Source: Variovorax sp. J2L1-78 (GTDB lineage: Bacteria > Pseudomonadota > Gammaproteobacteria > Burkholderiales > Burkholderiaceae_C). From it: DNA of 64,000 bases. Shown here piece by piece: positions 35,519 through 45,059 of the stretch (its first letter is position 1; each line of letters starts with the position of its first letter). The stretch is from contig NZ_JASZYB010000005.1 of assembly GCF_030317205.1 (NCBI RefSeq), forward strand, positions 1 to 64,000, given 5' to 3'. The notes under the pieces are model-generated. The model did not search any database, was not told where the DNA came from, and saw only the letters and a list, made by a program, of their open reading frames with translations. Both the position numbers and the translations under genes were made by a program.

Positions 35519-35980
35519 ATGACAACCCTGTCCTTCTTCACGACCACGGTGCCGGCGCCACAGCCGCTGCCGTTGTTCATCAACCCGCCGCGCCTCTACG
35601 ACCCGCGCCCCAACGGTTACTCGCACGTGGCCGTCGCGACCTCACCGGCCCGTTTCATCTATGTGGCGGGGCAGGGTGGGGAGGATGCGTCGGGCGCGCT
35701 GTCGCCGGACTTCGGCGCACAGGTCGACCAGGCCTTATGCAACCTGCGGATCGCCCTCGAAGCCGCGGGCGCCGAGCCGCTCGACGTGGTGCGCCTGGTC
35801 GTGCTCGTGGTCGACCACAGCGAAGCACGGCTGGCGGTGCTGAGCCGCGCACTGGCCGTCGCGTGGGGCGACGAGCCGCCGCCGGCCTGCACGCTGATCC
35901 CCGTGCCGCGGCTGGCGCTCGACGGCATGTTGTTCGAGATCGAGGCGACGGCGGTGCGGGCGTTGACGCACCGAGCCTGA
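35519..35980 (+). CDS. RidA/YjgF-family protein, SoxR-controlled
   Basis: 153 residues. RidA-family pattern: YSHVAVATSPARFIYVAGQGG, QALCNLRIALEAAGAEPLDVV (in parts), PPACTLIPVPRLALDGMLFEIEATA. The classical active-site Arg of RidA imine deaminases is not obvious near the PPACT segment, so it may be a Rid1-7-type relative with another role. Start ATG 35519 is used because an upstream in-frame ATG (35474) lies inside the SoxR promoter. Confidence 0.85.
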   Translation: MTTLSFFTTTVPAPQPLPLFINPPRLYDPRPNGYSHVAVATSPARFIYVAGQGGEDASGALSPDFGAQVDQALCNLRIALEAAGAEPLDVVRLVVLVVDHSEARLAVLSRALAVAWGDEPPPACTLIPVPRLALDGMLFEIEATAVRALTHRA

Positions 35981-36009
35981 CGGCGACGACGAAAGGTCAG
36001 AATGGCGCG

Positions 36010-36951
36010 ATGACCCGCCGCATCGACGCCTACAGCCTCCGCCTTTTCGTCTCGACGGCGCGCGCCGGCTCCATCGTTCGCGGCGCCCAGCAGGAGCACA
36101 TCGCGCCGTCTGCGCTGTCGCGTCGCATCACCGACCTGGAACATGCCTTCGGCGCGGCGCTGTTCGTGCGGTCGCCGCGCGGCATCGCGCTGACGGATGC
36201 CGGCCACCTGGTGCTGGCGCGCGGCGAGCAGATCGACGCTGACCTGCAGGGCCTGGTGCGTGAGGTGCAGACGCTCGACGACGCGGTGCGCGGCAGCGTG
36301 CGCTTGCACGCCAACATGTCGGCTGTCATCGGCTTCCTGCCCGAGCGCCTTCAGCCCTTCATGGCGGCCTACGCGCATGTCGAGGTGCAGCTGCAGGAGG
36401 AGGACACACGCGACCTGCTGCGGTCCTGCATCGATGACCGGGCGGACGTGGGCGTCGGTGTCGCGCTGCCGGTGCCGGCCGGCCTGGAGGCCTGGCCTTT
36501 CGCCGTCGATCCGCTCCAGGTCGTGATGCCGGCAGGGCATGCACTGGCGCGCCGCCCTTCGCTGCGATTCGCCCAGGCGCTCGACCATCCGCTCATCGGC
36601 GTGCACAGCGGCGGCGCGCTCGACCGCTCGCTGCACGCGCGGGCCGAAGCCCTGGCGCGCGTGTTCGCCCCCAAGGTGACGGTGAGCAGCTTCGACGCGG
36701 TCTGCCGCATGGTCGAGGCGGGTCTGGGCATCGCCGTGATCCCTCGGAGCGCCGCGGCGGCCTATGCGGGCAACCCGCGGTTCGTGCGGCGGCCGCTGGC
36801 CGAGCCCTGGGCGGATCGCGAGCTGAGCGTGTATGCCCTGCGCAAGGCGCCGCGCTCGCGCGCCGTCGAGGCGCTCATCGATGCGCTGCGGCTGCCCACG
36901 GAGGAGGGCCCGACGCGCAGGCGGGCCCGGCCGCCGCGGACGACGTCCTGA
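36010..36951 (+). CDS. LysR-family transcriptional regulator
   Basis: 313 residues. N-terminal winged helix (SLRLFVSTARAGSIVRGAQ, then IAPSALSRRITDLEHAFGAALF) and a substrate-binding domain (SAVIGFLPERLQPFMAAY, VMPAGHALA, MVEAGLGIAVIPR). It lies in the same direction as, and about 95 bp before, the aconitase-like gene, so it probably regulates the 37-43.5 kb cluster. The C-terminal Arg-rich tail is unusual. Confidence 0.9.
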   Translation: MTRRIDAYSLRLFVSTARAGSIVRGAQQEHIAPSALSRRITDLEHAFGAALFVRSPRGIALTDAGHLVLARGEQIDADLQGLVREVQTLDDAVRGSVRLHANMSAVIGFLPERLQPFMAAYAHVEVQLQEEDTRDLLRSCIDDRADVGVGVALPVPAGLEAWPFAVDPLQVVMPAGHALARRPSLRFAQALDHPLIGVHSGGALDRSLHARAEALARVFAPKVTVSSFDAVCRMVEAGLGIAVIPRSAAAAYAGNPRFVRRPLAEPWADRELSVYALRKAPRSRAVEALIDALRLPTEEGPTRRRARPPRTTS

Positions 36952-37045
36952 ACCCGGGGCCGTGCGCCGGGGCTCGCGCATTTCGCGAGAGCCCCCGTGC
37001 CGACTTGGCGCTACCGCCGTGGCACGGTCGCACGGAAGATGGGGC

Positions 37046-39052
37046 ATGCCAGCTTCCACGCCAGCCGGCGCCGCACCGTCGGCGTCTCCCTCGTCGCTGC
37101 GGTTCTCGCCGCGCATCCTCTTCCTGAGCTGCGCTGCAGCATCCGTCGAGCGTGCGCTTGCCGGCGACACGCCCGCGCTGGCCGACGCGCTGCCCTTGCG
37201 CGACGACGTCTCGACCGACGAGATCACGCCGCTGCCCATCCTCACGCACTACGACGACACGCTGGGCCGCTACCCCTACACCGGCTTTCGCGCGGGCGAC
37301 CGCACACCGATCGGCATCGACGCCGTCCGCCGCGCCGAGATCGAGGTGGTGGTCGGCGGCAAGCGCTACGGCAAGGGCTCGTCGCGCGAGCACAGCCCGG
37401 CGGCGGAGCGCGCCGCCGGCGTGCGGCTGGTCGTGGCCGAGAGCTTCGAGCGCATCTACCGACAGAACGCCGACAACATCGGGCTCTTCACGTCGACCGA
37501 TTTCTCGCTGATCGAGCGCATCCGCGCGGGCGAGCCGATCGCCGTCGACGACCTGGTGGCTGGCCGCGACGCCCTGGCGGCGGCCATCCTGCGCAACGGC
37601 GGGTTGCTGCGCTTCGGTCAGCGCTTCATGCGCCAGATCGACACGGCAGACGACACGGAGGATGCCCGCCCGCGCACCTTGTTCGAGAAGATCGTCTCGC
37701 GCCACGCGCTCGGCACCGAGCTGACGCAGGCGCACCCGGCACCGGGCGACGGTGCCTTCGTGCATGCCGACCGCCGCTTCATTCACGAGTACTACACGGG
37801 CATGGCCGCGCACATGCTGGCCAAGACCTTCGGCGACGCGCTGGCGCTGCATGCGCCGGAATCGATCGTGGTCTTCGAGGACCATACCTCCTACGTGGCG
37901 GAAAGCCCCGCCCATGTGCGCGGCGGCATCGTGCCGAACGTGCACCGCATGGTCGAGGCGCAGCGTGCCTTCGCGGCGCGCTTCGGCCTGCGCACGCACC
38001 GGACGCTGACCGAGCGCGAAGCCGCCGCGGACGACGGCCGCCATGTCGCCGGCATCTCGCACGCCATGGTGGCCGAGCACTATGCGCTGCCCGGGCAGCT
38101 GGTGGTCGGCACCGATTCGCACACGCCGCACAGCGGCGCGCTGGGCTGCGTGGCGTTCGGCGTGGGCACCACCGACATGGCCAATGCCTTCGTCACCGGC
38201 GCCGTGCGGCTCACCGTGCCGCAGTCGCTGCGCATCGTGCTCGATGGCCGCGTGCCCGCGGGCGTGACCGCCAAGGACATCGTGCTGCACCTGCTGGCGC
38301 TTCCCTTCATCCGAGAGGGTGGCGGTGTCGGCAAGGTGTTCGAATTCACCGGCGAGGCCATCGCACGACTGTCGACCGACGAACGCGCCACGCTCACCAA
38401 CATGACGGCCGAACTCGGTGGCTTTACCGGCATCGTCGCGCCCGACGACGAGACGGTGCGCTTCCTGCGCGAACGTCGTGGCGTCGACTTCACGATCGAG
38501 CCCTGGATGCACAGCGATGCCGGCGCGCCCTATGCGGCCGAGATCGTGCTCGACGTGAGCGCGGTGCCGCCCATGGTGGCCGCACCCGGCGACCCGGGCA
38601 ACGGACTGCCGCTGGCCGATCTGGCCGAGCGGCCGCGCATCGACATCGCCTACGGCGGCTCATGCACCGCGGGCAAACGAGAGGACTTCGACCACTACCA
38701 CGCGGTGCTGCGCTGGGCCGCTGACCGCGGCCTGAAGGTGGCGCCGGGGGTCGAACTGTTCCTGCAGTTCGGCACCACGGCCGTTCGCGACCACTGCATC
38801 GCCGCGGGCTACATGGATGCGTTCGAGCAGGTGGGCGCACGGATGCTGCAGCCCTCCTGCGGCGCCTGTGGCAACTGCGGCCCGGGCGGCTCGGTGCGTG
38901 CGGAGCAGGTCACCGTCAGCGCCATCAACCGCAACTTTCCCGGCCGCGGCGGGCCGGGGCAGGTCTGGCTTGCCAGTCCGCCCACGGTGGCCGCAAGCGC
39001 CATCGCCGGCCAATTGGTGTCCTTCGCGGAGTTGCAGCAGCGACCGCCCTGA
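37046..39052 (+). CDS. Aconitase/isopropylmalate-dehydratase family protein with N-terminal swivel domain
   Basis: 668 residues. The small (LeuD-like swivel) domain comes first (about 45-190: RDDVSTDEITPLP, YGKGSSREHSP, FERIYRQNADNIG), then the large catalytic part (about 205-660: VFEDHTSYV, VGTDSHTPHSGALG, GGSCTAGKREDF, PSCGACGNCGPGG with iron-sulfur cysteines). In bacterial aconitases the swivel domain is C-terminal and in LeuCD it is a separate subunit, so the order is reversed. It should isomerise a hydroxy-di/tricarboxylate. The start at 37046 has only a weak ribosome site. Confidence 0.88.
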   Translation: MPASTPAGAAPSASPSSLRFSPRILFLSCAAASVERALAGDTPALADALPLRDDVSTDEITPLPILTHYDDTLGRYPYTGFRAGDRTPIGIDAVRRAEIEVVVGGKRYGKGSSREHSPAAERAAGVRLVVAESFERIYRQNADNIGLFTSTDFSLIERIRAGEPIAVDDLVAGRDALAAAILRNGGLLRFGQRFMRQIDTADDTEDARPRTLFEKIVSRHALGTELTQAHPAPGDGAFVHADRRFIHEYYTGMAAHMLAKTFGDALALHAPESIVVFEDHTSYVAESPAHVRGGIVPNVHRMVEAQRAFAARFGLRTHRTLTEREAAADDGRHVAGISHAMVAEHYALPGQLVVGTDSHTPHSGALGCVAFGVGTTDMANAFVTGAVRLTVPQSLRIVLDGRVPAGVTAKDIVLHLLALPFIREGGGVGKVFEFTGEAIARLSTDERATLTNMTAELGGFTGIVAPDDETVRFLRERRGVDFTIEPWMHSDAGAPYAAEIVLDVSAVPPMVAAPGDPGNGLPLADLAERPRIDIAYGGSCTAGKREDFDHYHAVLRWAADRGLKVAPGVELFLQFGTTAVRDHCIAAGYMDAFEQVGARMLQPSCGACGNCGPGGSVRAEQVTVSAINRNFPGRGGPGQVWLASPPTVAASAIAGQLVSFAELQQRPP

Positions 39053-39091
39053 AGCCGCATCGATCCATCCCAAAAAAAAGGAGACAGAGAC

Positions 39092-40078
39092 ATGAACCAC
39101 GCAAGCATCACCCAACGCCTCGCCGCAGCCTTCGGCGTCGCCGCGTTGCTCGGCGCATCCTTCACGGCCGGCGCGCAAACCGCCCATGCCGACCGACCCC
39201 TTCGCATGATCGTGCCGCTGGCCGCCGGCTCCACCGTCGACGCGGTGGCGCGCGCCCTCGGGCCGGGCTTCGGTCGCGCCACCGGACACCCGGTGGTGGT
39301 CGAGAACATCGGCGGCGCGGGCGGCATTCCCGGCACCTCGCAGCTGGTGAAAGCCGCGAAGGACGGGCTGACGCTGGGCATGATCTCGTCGAATCACGTC
39401 ATCAACCCGGGCATCTATAAGACGGTGCCCTACGACTCGCTCAAGGACATCACGCCGATCGCCGTGATCGCGACGGTGCCATTGGTGCTGGTGGTGCATC
39501 CGTCGGTGCCTGCCAAGGACGTGAAGGAACTGATCGCACTCGCGAAAGCCAGGCCCGGCACGCTCAACTACGGTTCGGCCGGCAACGGCAGCACGTTGCA
39601 CCTGGCGTCGGAGCTGCTCGTGAGCGAGACGGGGATCGAGATCAAGCATGTGCCTTACCGCGGCACCGGTCCGCTGGTGACCGACCTGGTCGGCGGCCAG
39701 GTGCAGATGGGCTTCGTGTCGATCTCGCAGGTGGCGTCGCACATCAAGGCCGGCACGCTGCGCGCGCTCGGCGTGTCGACCACGTCCCGCTCGGCCGCGT
39801 TGCCCGACGTGCCGACGCTGGCCGAGGCTGGTGTGCCCAAGTACAGCTTCGACGCGTGGATCGCGCTGGTCGGCCCGGCGGGCCTGCCCAAGGCCACCAT
39901 CGACAGCTACGCCGCCGCGGTGAAGACCGCGATGGCCGCGTCCGAACTGCAGAGCGCGCTGGCCGGCCAGGGCCTGACGCCGATGTCGATCGGTCCCGAC
40001 GCTGCACCGGCTTTCTTTCAGGCTGAGCTGGCCAAGCACCAGAAACTGGTGAAGCAGTCCGGCGCCACGCTCGACTGA
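39092..40078 (+). CDS. Bug/TctC-type substrate-binding protein
   Basis: 328 residues. Signal peptide (ending GAQTAHA), Bug pattern ADRPLRMIVPLAAGSTVDAVARAL, VVVENIGGAGGIPGT, YGSAGNGSTLHLASELL and HVPYRGTGPLVTDLVGGQVQ (quoted in pieces). GGAGACAGAGAC precedes the ATG. It sits between the aconitase-like and the isopropylmalate-dehydrogenase-like genes, so the ligand is likely a di- or tricarboxylate that these enzymes process. Confidence 0.93.
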   Translation: MNHASITQRLAAAFGVAALLGASFTAGAQTAHADRPLRMIVPLAAGSTVDAVARALGPGFGRATGHPVVVENIGGAGGIPGTSQLVKAAKDGLTLGMISSNHVINPGIYKTVPYDSLKDITPIAVIATVPLVLVVHPSVPAKDVKELIALAKARPGTLNYGSAGNGSTLHLASELLVSETGIEIKHVPYRGTGPLVTDLVGGQVQMGFVSISQVASHIKAGTLRALGVSTTSRSAALPDVPTLAEAGVPKYSFDAWIALVGPAGLPKATIDSYAAAVKTAMAASELQSALAGQGLTPMSIGPDAAPAFFQAELAKHQKLVKQSGATLD

Positions 40079-40085
40079 GCGCCGC

Positions 40086-41180
40086 ATGACGCGCATCGCC
40101 GTGCTGCCGGGCGAGGGCATCGGCCCCGAGATCGTCGCGCAGGCCCGCAAGGTCTTCGAGGCCTTGCGGCACTTCGGCTTCGAGGCGGAATGGGTCGAGG
40201 GGGCGGTCGGCGGCATGGCCTACGAGATGCACGGCGATCCACTGCCCGCCGCAACCGTCGCACTCGCGCGCGGTGCCGATGCGGTGCTGTTCGGCGCGGT
40301 GGGCGACCCGCGCTTCGACCACCTCGAGCGCGCGCTGCGGCCCGAGCGCGCCATCCTCGGGCTGCGCCGCGCACTGGGGCTCTACGCCCAGCTCAAGCAT
40401 GTCTGCGTACCGCCAACTCTCGCCTCGCTCTCTCCGCTACGCGATGAGCGAATCGCAGGCCTCGACCTGCTGGTGGTGCGCGAACTCGATGGCGATGTTT
40501 ACACCGGTCAACCCCGCGGCCGGCGTGCGGCACCCGGCGGACCCTTCACCGGCCAGCGCGAAGGCTTCGACACCATGCGCTATGCCGAGGGCGAAGTGCG
40601 TCGCGTCGCGCGCATTGCGTTCGAGGCGGCGCGTGCGCGGCGCGGCAGTCTCGCCAGCGTCGACAAGGCCAATGTGCTCGAGACCTCGGGCCTGTGGCGT
40701 GCCGTGGTCAGCGAGATGGCGGCGGACTACCCGGACGTGACGCTCACCCACCTCTACGCCGACAACGCGTTGATGCAGTTGATCGCACAGCCCACACGCT
40801 TCGACGTGATCGTGACCGGCAACCTCTTCGGCGACCTGCTGAGCGATGCGGCATCGGTGCTCACGGGCTCGATCGCGTTGTCCGCATCCGCGCTGCTGGG
40901 CGACGGGCCGCGCGGCATGTACGAGGCGGGGCACGGCACCGCGCTCGACATTGCGGGGCAGGACCGCGCCAACCCGATCGCCTGCGTCCGCGCGGTGGCG
41001 CTCATGCTGCGGCATTCGTTGGGCCGCGCCGACCTGGCGGTGCGTGTGGAAGACGCGGTGTCTGCGGTGCTCGTGGGCGGCCTGCGCACGGCCGACATGG
41101 TGCAGGCCCCAGGAACGCGCTGCGTCGGCACCGAGCACATGGGGAATGCCATCGTGGCGGCGTTGCATGCAGGTGGCTAA
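40086..41180 (+). CDS. Isopropylmalate/isocitrate dehydrogenase-family decarboxylating dehydrogenase
   Basis: 364 residues. LeuB-like: MTRIAVLPGEGIGPEIVAQA, ERAILGLRRALGLYAQLKHV, RELDGDVYTGQPRG, DKANVLETSGLW, YADNALMQLI, VTGNLFGDLLSD (metal Asp). The usual HGSAPDIAG loop reads GHGTALDIAG, a small departure at the nucleotide site. Oxidative decarboxylation of a 2-hydroxy-3-substituted dicarboxylate is expected. As the Bug receptor and aconitase-like enzyme precede it, this is probably catabolic rather than leucine biosynthesis. Confidence 0.88.
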   Translation: MTRIAVLPGEGIGPEIVAQARKVFEALRHFGFEAEWVEGAVGGMAYEMHGDPLPAATVALARGADAVLFGAVGDPRFDHLERALRPERAILGLRRALGLYAQLKHVCVPPTLASLSPLRDERIAGLDLLVVRELDGDVYTGQPRGRRAAPGGPFTGQREGFDTMRYAEGEVRRVARIAFEAARARRGSLASVDKANVLETSGLWRAVVSEMAADYPDVTLTHLYADNALMQLIAQPTRFDVIVTGNLFGDLLSDAASVLTGSIALSASALLGDGPRGMYEAGHGTALDIAGQDRANPIACVRAVALMLRHSLGRADLAVRVEDAVSAVLVGGLRTADMVQAPGTRCVGTEHMGNAIVAALHAGG

Positions 41181-41189
41181 ATTCGTCGC

Positions 41190-41864
41190 ATGATCGTTCT
41201 TCACCACTGCGTCAGCGCCCGGTCCTTTCGTCCGCTCTGGATGCTCGAGGAGCTCGGCGCGGTGTACGAGTTGCGCATGCTGCCCTTTCCACCGCGCGTG
41301 CTGGCGCGCGCCTACCTCGGCATCAACCCGCTCGGCACCGTGCCGCTGCTGGTCGATGGCGAGACGCGCATGACCGAGTCCGCCGCGATGTGCCAGTACC
41401 TCGCCGAACGCTGCGACCCCGAAGGAACGACGGGCCTGGCCGTGCGGCGCGACGAGCCGGCCTACGGCATGTGGCTCAACTGGCTGCACCACGGCGAAGC
41501 GACGCTGACCTTTCCGCAGACCATCGTGCTGCGCTACGGCCGCTTCGAGCCCGTCGAGCGCCGCCTGCCGCAAGCGGCGGACGACTATGCCAAGTGGTTC
41601 ATCGCACGCCTGCGCGGCATCGAGGCCGCATTGACCGGCAACGACTGGCTCTGTGCAGGCCGCTTCACTGCGGCCGACGTCTCGGTGGGCTATGCCTTGC
41701 TGCTCGCGAGCCACCTCGACCTGGTCCACCGCTTTCCGCCGAACGTGGCCACCTACTGGGGGCGCCTGCAGCAGCGCGACGCTTTCGGCCGCGCCATGGC
41801 CGCGCAGGCCGCCGCGGCGACCGGGCAGGGCGTGTCGGTGGAGCCATCGCCCGGCCAGGGCTGA
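41190..41864 (+). CDS. Glutathione S-transferase family protein
   Basis: 224 residues. N-terminal thioredoxin-like domain (SARSFRPLWMLEEL, GTVPLLVDGETRMTESAAMCQYL with the cis-Pro and Ser that bind glutathione) and an alpha-helical C-terminal domain (LNWLHHGEATLTFPQ, FTAADVSVGYALLLAS). It starts 9 bp after the dehydrogenase stop and is probably co-transcribed. The substrate is unknown. Confidence 0.9.
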   Translation: MIVLHHCVSARSFRPLWMLEELGAVYELRMLPFPPRVLARAYLGINPLGTVPLLVDGETRMTESAAMCQYLAERCDPEGTTGLAVRRDEPAYGMWLNWLHHGEATLTFPQTIVLRYGRFEPVERRLPQAADDYAKWFIARLRGIEAALTGNDWLCAGRFTAADVSVGYALLLASHLDLVHRFPPNVATYWGRLQQRDAFGRAMAAQAAAATGQGVSVEPSPGQG

Positions 41865-41953
41865 CCCTGACAGGCGATTGACGCCCGCGGCGCTTCGCAC
41901 CACAGTGCGCGGGCGCCACCGCTTTGTCTTCGTGCGGCGCACCCAGGAGTCCC

Positions 41954-43549
41954 ATGACCCAGATCGGAAAACCACCCTGCGATGACGCCATCATCCGCAG
42001 CGGTCGCGACGTCGCCGCACCCTGTTCCGACGCGGCCAAGCGCGGCATCCTGCTGGCCGCCATCCTCGGCTCGAGCATGGCTTTCATCGACGGCACCGTG
42101 GTCAATGTCGCGCTGCCGGCCATCCAGCGCGACCTGCACGCCGATGCCTTCCAGGCGCAGTGGGTGGTGGAGTCGTATGCGCTCTTCCTCGCGGCGCTGC
42201 TGCTGGTCGGCGGCTCGCTCGGCGACCACTTCGGCCGGCGCCGCATCTTCGCCGCCGGCGTCGCGCTGTTCGCGGTCGCGTCGGCGGCGTGCGCCGCGTC
42301 GGCCACGGTGCAGCAACTGATCGCCGCGCGTGCGGTGCAGGGCATCGGCGCTGCGCTGCTGGTACCAGGCAGCCTGGCGCTCATCAGCGCGTCCTTCCCC
42401 GAAGGCGAGCGCGGCAGGGCGATCGGCACCTGGTCGGGCGCGAGCGGCATCACGGCCGCCATCGGCCCGGTCATCGGCGGCTGGCTGGTCGACCAGTATT
42501 CGTGGACCTGGGCCTTCCTCATCAACGTGCCGATGGCGGCGGTGGTGCTGTGGGTGGTGTGGCGCCGCGTGCCCGAAAGCCGCAGCCCGTCGGAAAGCGG
42601 GCTCGACACATGGGGCGCGGTGCTCGCGACGGTCGGCCTGGGCGGCATCGTCTACGCCTTCATCGAGGCCCCGGTGCAGCAGTGGCACGCGCCCGCGGTG
42701 ATCGCGGCGCTGCTCATCGGCGTGGCGGCCAGCGCGGCCTTCGTGTGGGTCGAGTCGCGCGCCCGGGCGCCGATGCTGCCGCTCGACCTGTTCACGCGCC
42801 GCAACTTCGGCGGGGCGAATGCGTTGACGCTGCTGCTCTATGCGGCGCTTGGCGGTGGCCTGTACTTCTTCCCGCTCAACCTGATCCAGGTGCAGGGCTA
42901 CTCCGCCACGGTGGCGGGCGCGGCGCTGCTGCCCTTCATCGTCATCATGTTCCTGTTCTCCGCCAAGGCCGGGCAACTGGTCGACCGCTTCGGCCCGCGC
43001 CTGCCGCTGGTCGTCGGGCCGGTCATCGCCGGTGTCGGCTTCGCGTTGTTCGCGCTGCCGGGCACGGGCGCGAACTACTGGACAGCCTTCTTCCCTGCCG
43101 TGGTGGTGCTGGGCATCGGCATGACGATCACCGTCGCGCCGCTCACCACCACCGTGATGAACGCGGTCGGGCCCGACCTGGCGGGCATCGCCTCGGGCGT
43201 GAACAACGCGGTGTCGCGCACGGCGGCGGTGCTGGCCGTTGCCGTGTTCGGCCTGGTCATGGCGATGGCCTTCGATGCGAGCCTGGCGACGGGCCTGCGC
43301 GACATGCAGGCCTCGCCCGAACTCGTCGCCCACCTGCAGGCGCAGCGCAGCCGGCTTGCCGCCGCCGAGCCGCCCGCCGGCCTCGATGCGGCGAGCGCAC
43401 AGGCCGTGAAGGTCGCGGTCCATGGCGCCTTTGTCGCGGGCTTCCGGTGGGTGATGGGCATCAGCGCGCTGCTGGCCCTGTTGAGTGCGGTGAGCGCGTG
43501 GCTGTGGATCGGCGGCAAGCCGGCGCCGGGCGCGGCGGAAAAATCCTAG
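41954..43549 (+). CDS. MFS transporter, DHA2 (EmrB/QacA) family
   Basis: 531 residues with about 14 membrane helices. Motifs: ILGSSMAFIDGTVVNVALP (helix 1 DHA2 signature), GDHFGRRRIF (loop 2-3), PGSLALISASFPEGERG and SGASGITAAIGPVIGGWL. Likely proton-driven drug or metabolite exporter. AGGAG lies 6 bp before the ATG. Its stop overlaps that of the convergent glyoxalase-like gene within a shared CTAG. Confidence 0.92.
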   Translation: MTQIGKPPCDDAIIRSGRDVAAPCSDAAKRGILLAAILGSSMAFIDGTVVNVALPAIQRDLHADAFQAQWVVESYALFLAALLLVGGSLGDHFGRRRIFAAGVALFAVASAACAASATVQQLIAARAVQGIGAALLVPGSLALISASFPEGERGRAIGTWSGASGITAAIGPVIGGWLVDQYSWTWAFLINVPMAAVVLWVVWRRVPESRSPSESGLDTWGAVLATVGLGGIVYAFIEAPVQQWHAPAVIAALLIGVAASAAFVWVESRARAPMLPLDLFTRRNFGGANALTLLLYAALGGGLYFFPLNLIQVQGYSATVAGAALLPFIVIMFLFSAKAGQLVDRFGPRLPLVVGPVIAGVGFALFALPGTGANYWTAFFPAVVVLGIGMTITVAPLTTTVMNAVGPDLAGIASGVNNAVSRTAAVLAVAVFGLVMAMAFDASLATGLRDMQASPELVAHLQAQRSRLAAAEPPAGLDAASAQAVKVAVHGAFVAGFRWVMGISALLALLSAVSAWLWIGGKPAPGAAEKS

Positions 43550-44370
43550 CGGCCGTCGTCCGACTCGAAGCGGATTTGCGCGCCGTGCGTCCGTGCGATG
43601 TCGAGGACCTGGCCGGCCCGTGCGGTGTCGGCACGCCGCAGCACCAGCGCCGAGGGGCCTTCGCCGCGCGATGCGAGGCGCCGCGCGATCGCGTTCGGCG
43701 ATGCGGCGCCCGAACCGGTCGCCGACGACAACACCAGCGTGCTGCTGCCGACGGTGATCCGCGCATGGCGCAGTCCGCTGCCGGGCTCGGTGACCGCGGT
43801 GCCGATCTGCGCATCGGAGGCGGCCTCACCGAACAGGGCGCGGTAGCGTGCCAGGCTGGTGTCGAGGTCGTGCACGGCAATGTCCAGTCGCGCTACCCCG
43901 ATGGCGCCGTTGGGGTGTACGCGCGCCGCGCCTTCCGGCACGCGCAGGGCGCGGGGCGTGATGTCGCCGCACAGGAAGGGCAGGTCGGCCGACGCGGGGC
44001 GCGCGGTCTGCCACTGCAGGCGCTCGCCATCGGGCCGCAGGCGGCCGCCGTCGAGCGGGCCTTCGAGCACCAGCCCACGACGCGCGGCGCCCGCCACCGT
44101 CTCGGCCGTGTCCTGCGGCAGCAGCGCGAAGTCGACGATGCCTTCGCCGTGGCGCTGCAGCAGCGGCCACCAGCGCTCCTGCGGCGCGGGGGACTTCCAG
44201 GCGATCAGCTCGAGATAGCTGCCGTCGGCGAAGACGACCAGCGCGTTGTGCGTCGGACGGCCGGGATGGTCGCCGCCGCGCAGCACCTGGAAGCCGAGTG
44301 CGGTGTAGTCCGCGATGGCGGTTTCGAGGTCGAGGACGGCGATGACGACGTGGTCCAGCGGCAATGACAT
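43546..44370 (-). CDS. VOC-superfamily (glyoxalase-like) protein
   Basis: 274 residues built of paired beta-alpha-beta3 modules: SLPLDHVVIAVLDLETAIADY with the metal His near the start, RPTHNALVVFADGSYLELI, and a C-terminal module VARLDIAVHDLDTSLARYRALFG. It matches glyoxalase_3-type proteins of unknown substrate. It is the last gene of the minus-strand cluster beginning with the hydroxyacid dehydrogenase, 43 bp after the GST. Confidence 0.85.
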   Translation of the reverse strand: MSLPLDHVVIAVLDLETAIADYTALGFQVLRGGDHPGRPTHNALVVFADGSYLELIAWKSPAPQERWWPLLQRHGEGIVDFALLPQDTAETVAGAARRGLVLEGPLDGGRLRPDGERLQWQTARPASADLPFLCGDITPRALRVPEGAARVHPNGAIGVARLDIAVHDLDTSLARYRALFGEAASDAQIGTAVTEPGSGLRHARITVGSSTLVLSSATGSGAASPNAIARRLASRGEGPSALVLRRADTARAGQVLDIARTHGAQIRFESDDGR

Positions 44371-44413
44371 GGTGGCTTTCGTGGGGCGAGGAACGATGGC
44401 GAAGAGGAGCCGT

Positions 44414-45049
44414 CTAGAACGCGACCATCACGTGGTCGCGGTACGCCGGCCGCGCCTGCAGCCGTTGGTACCAGGCCGTGACGTTCGGCAGCGGTGGGCG
44501 CGGGATGTCGAGTTCGAAGTAGCGGTACAGGCAGGTGCCGGCCGGGATGTCGGCCAGCGTGAGCCGGTCGCCCTCCAGGAAGTCGCGCGTCTGCAGGCGG
44601 GCGTCGAGCAGCTGGAACGATGCCGCGCACTGCGCAATGCTCCGTTCGACCAGCGCCGGGTCGCGCTGTGCCTCCGGCGTGCGGCACAGCGGCATGAAGA
44701 TGCCGTCGATGAGGGCGGGCTGCAGGCGGCTCAGCGACCAGTCCATCCAGCGGTCGCGTTGCGATCGGCCCGCCGCGTCGGCCGGCCAGAGCACGTCGTC
44801 GCCGTGGGCTGTGCCGTAGGTCGCCGCCAGGTAGCGCAGGATGCTGTGCGACTCCCACACCGCCGTGCCGTCGACGTCCTGGATGACCGGCACCCGGCCG
44901 TGCGGGTTCAGCGCCAGGAAGTCGGGTTGGTCGATCCCCCCGAAGCTGCCGCCGGCCGGCACGTGCCCGTGCGGCAGGCCGAGCTCGCCGATCAGCCACA
45001 TCACCTTCTGCACATTGAACGCGCTGCGCCGTCCCCAGACCTTGAGCAT
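44414..45049 (-). CDS. Glutathione S-transferase
   Basis: 211 residues. Start MLKVWGRRSAFNVQKVMWL is typical of this GST group with Ser/Asn in the active loop; PHGRVPVIQDVDGTAVWESHSILRYL (in parts) forms the glutathione site, and FLEGDRLTLADIPAGTCLYRY is in the helical domain. It lies 10 bp after the class II aldolase. It may isomerise or conjugate a product of the cluster. Confidence 0.9.
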   Translation of the reverse strand: MLKVWGRRSAFNVQKVMWLIGELGLPHGHVPAGGSFGGIDQPDFLALNPHGRVPVIQDVDGTAVWESHSILRYLAATYGTAHGDDVLWPADAAGRSQRDRWMDWSLSRLQPALIDGIFMPLCRTPEAQRDPALVERSIAQCAASFQLLDARLQTRDFLEGDRLTLADIPAGTCLYRYFELDIPRPPLPNVTAWYQRLQARPAYRDHVMVAF

Positions 45050-45059
45050 GCCGATGCCT

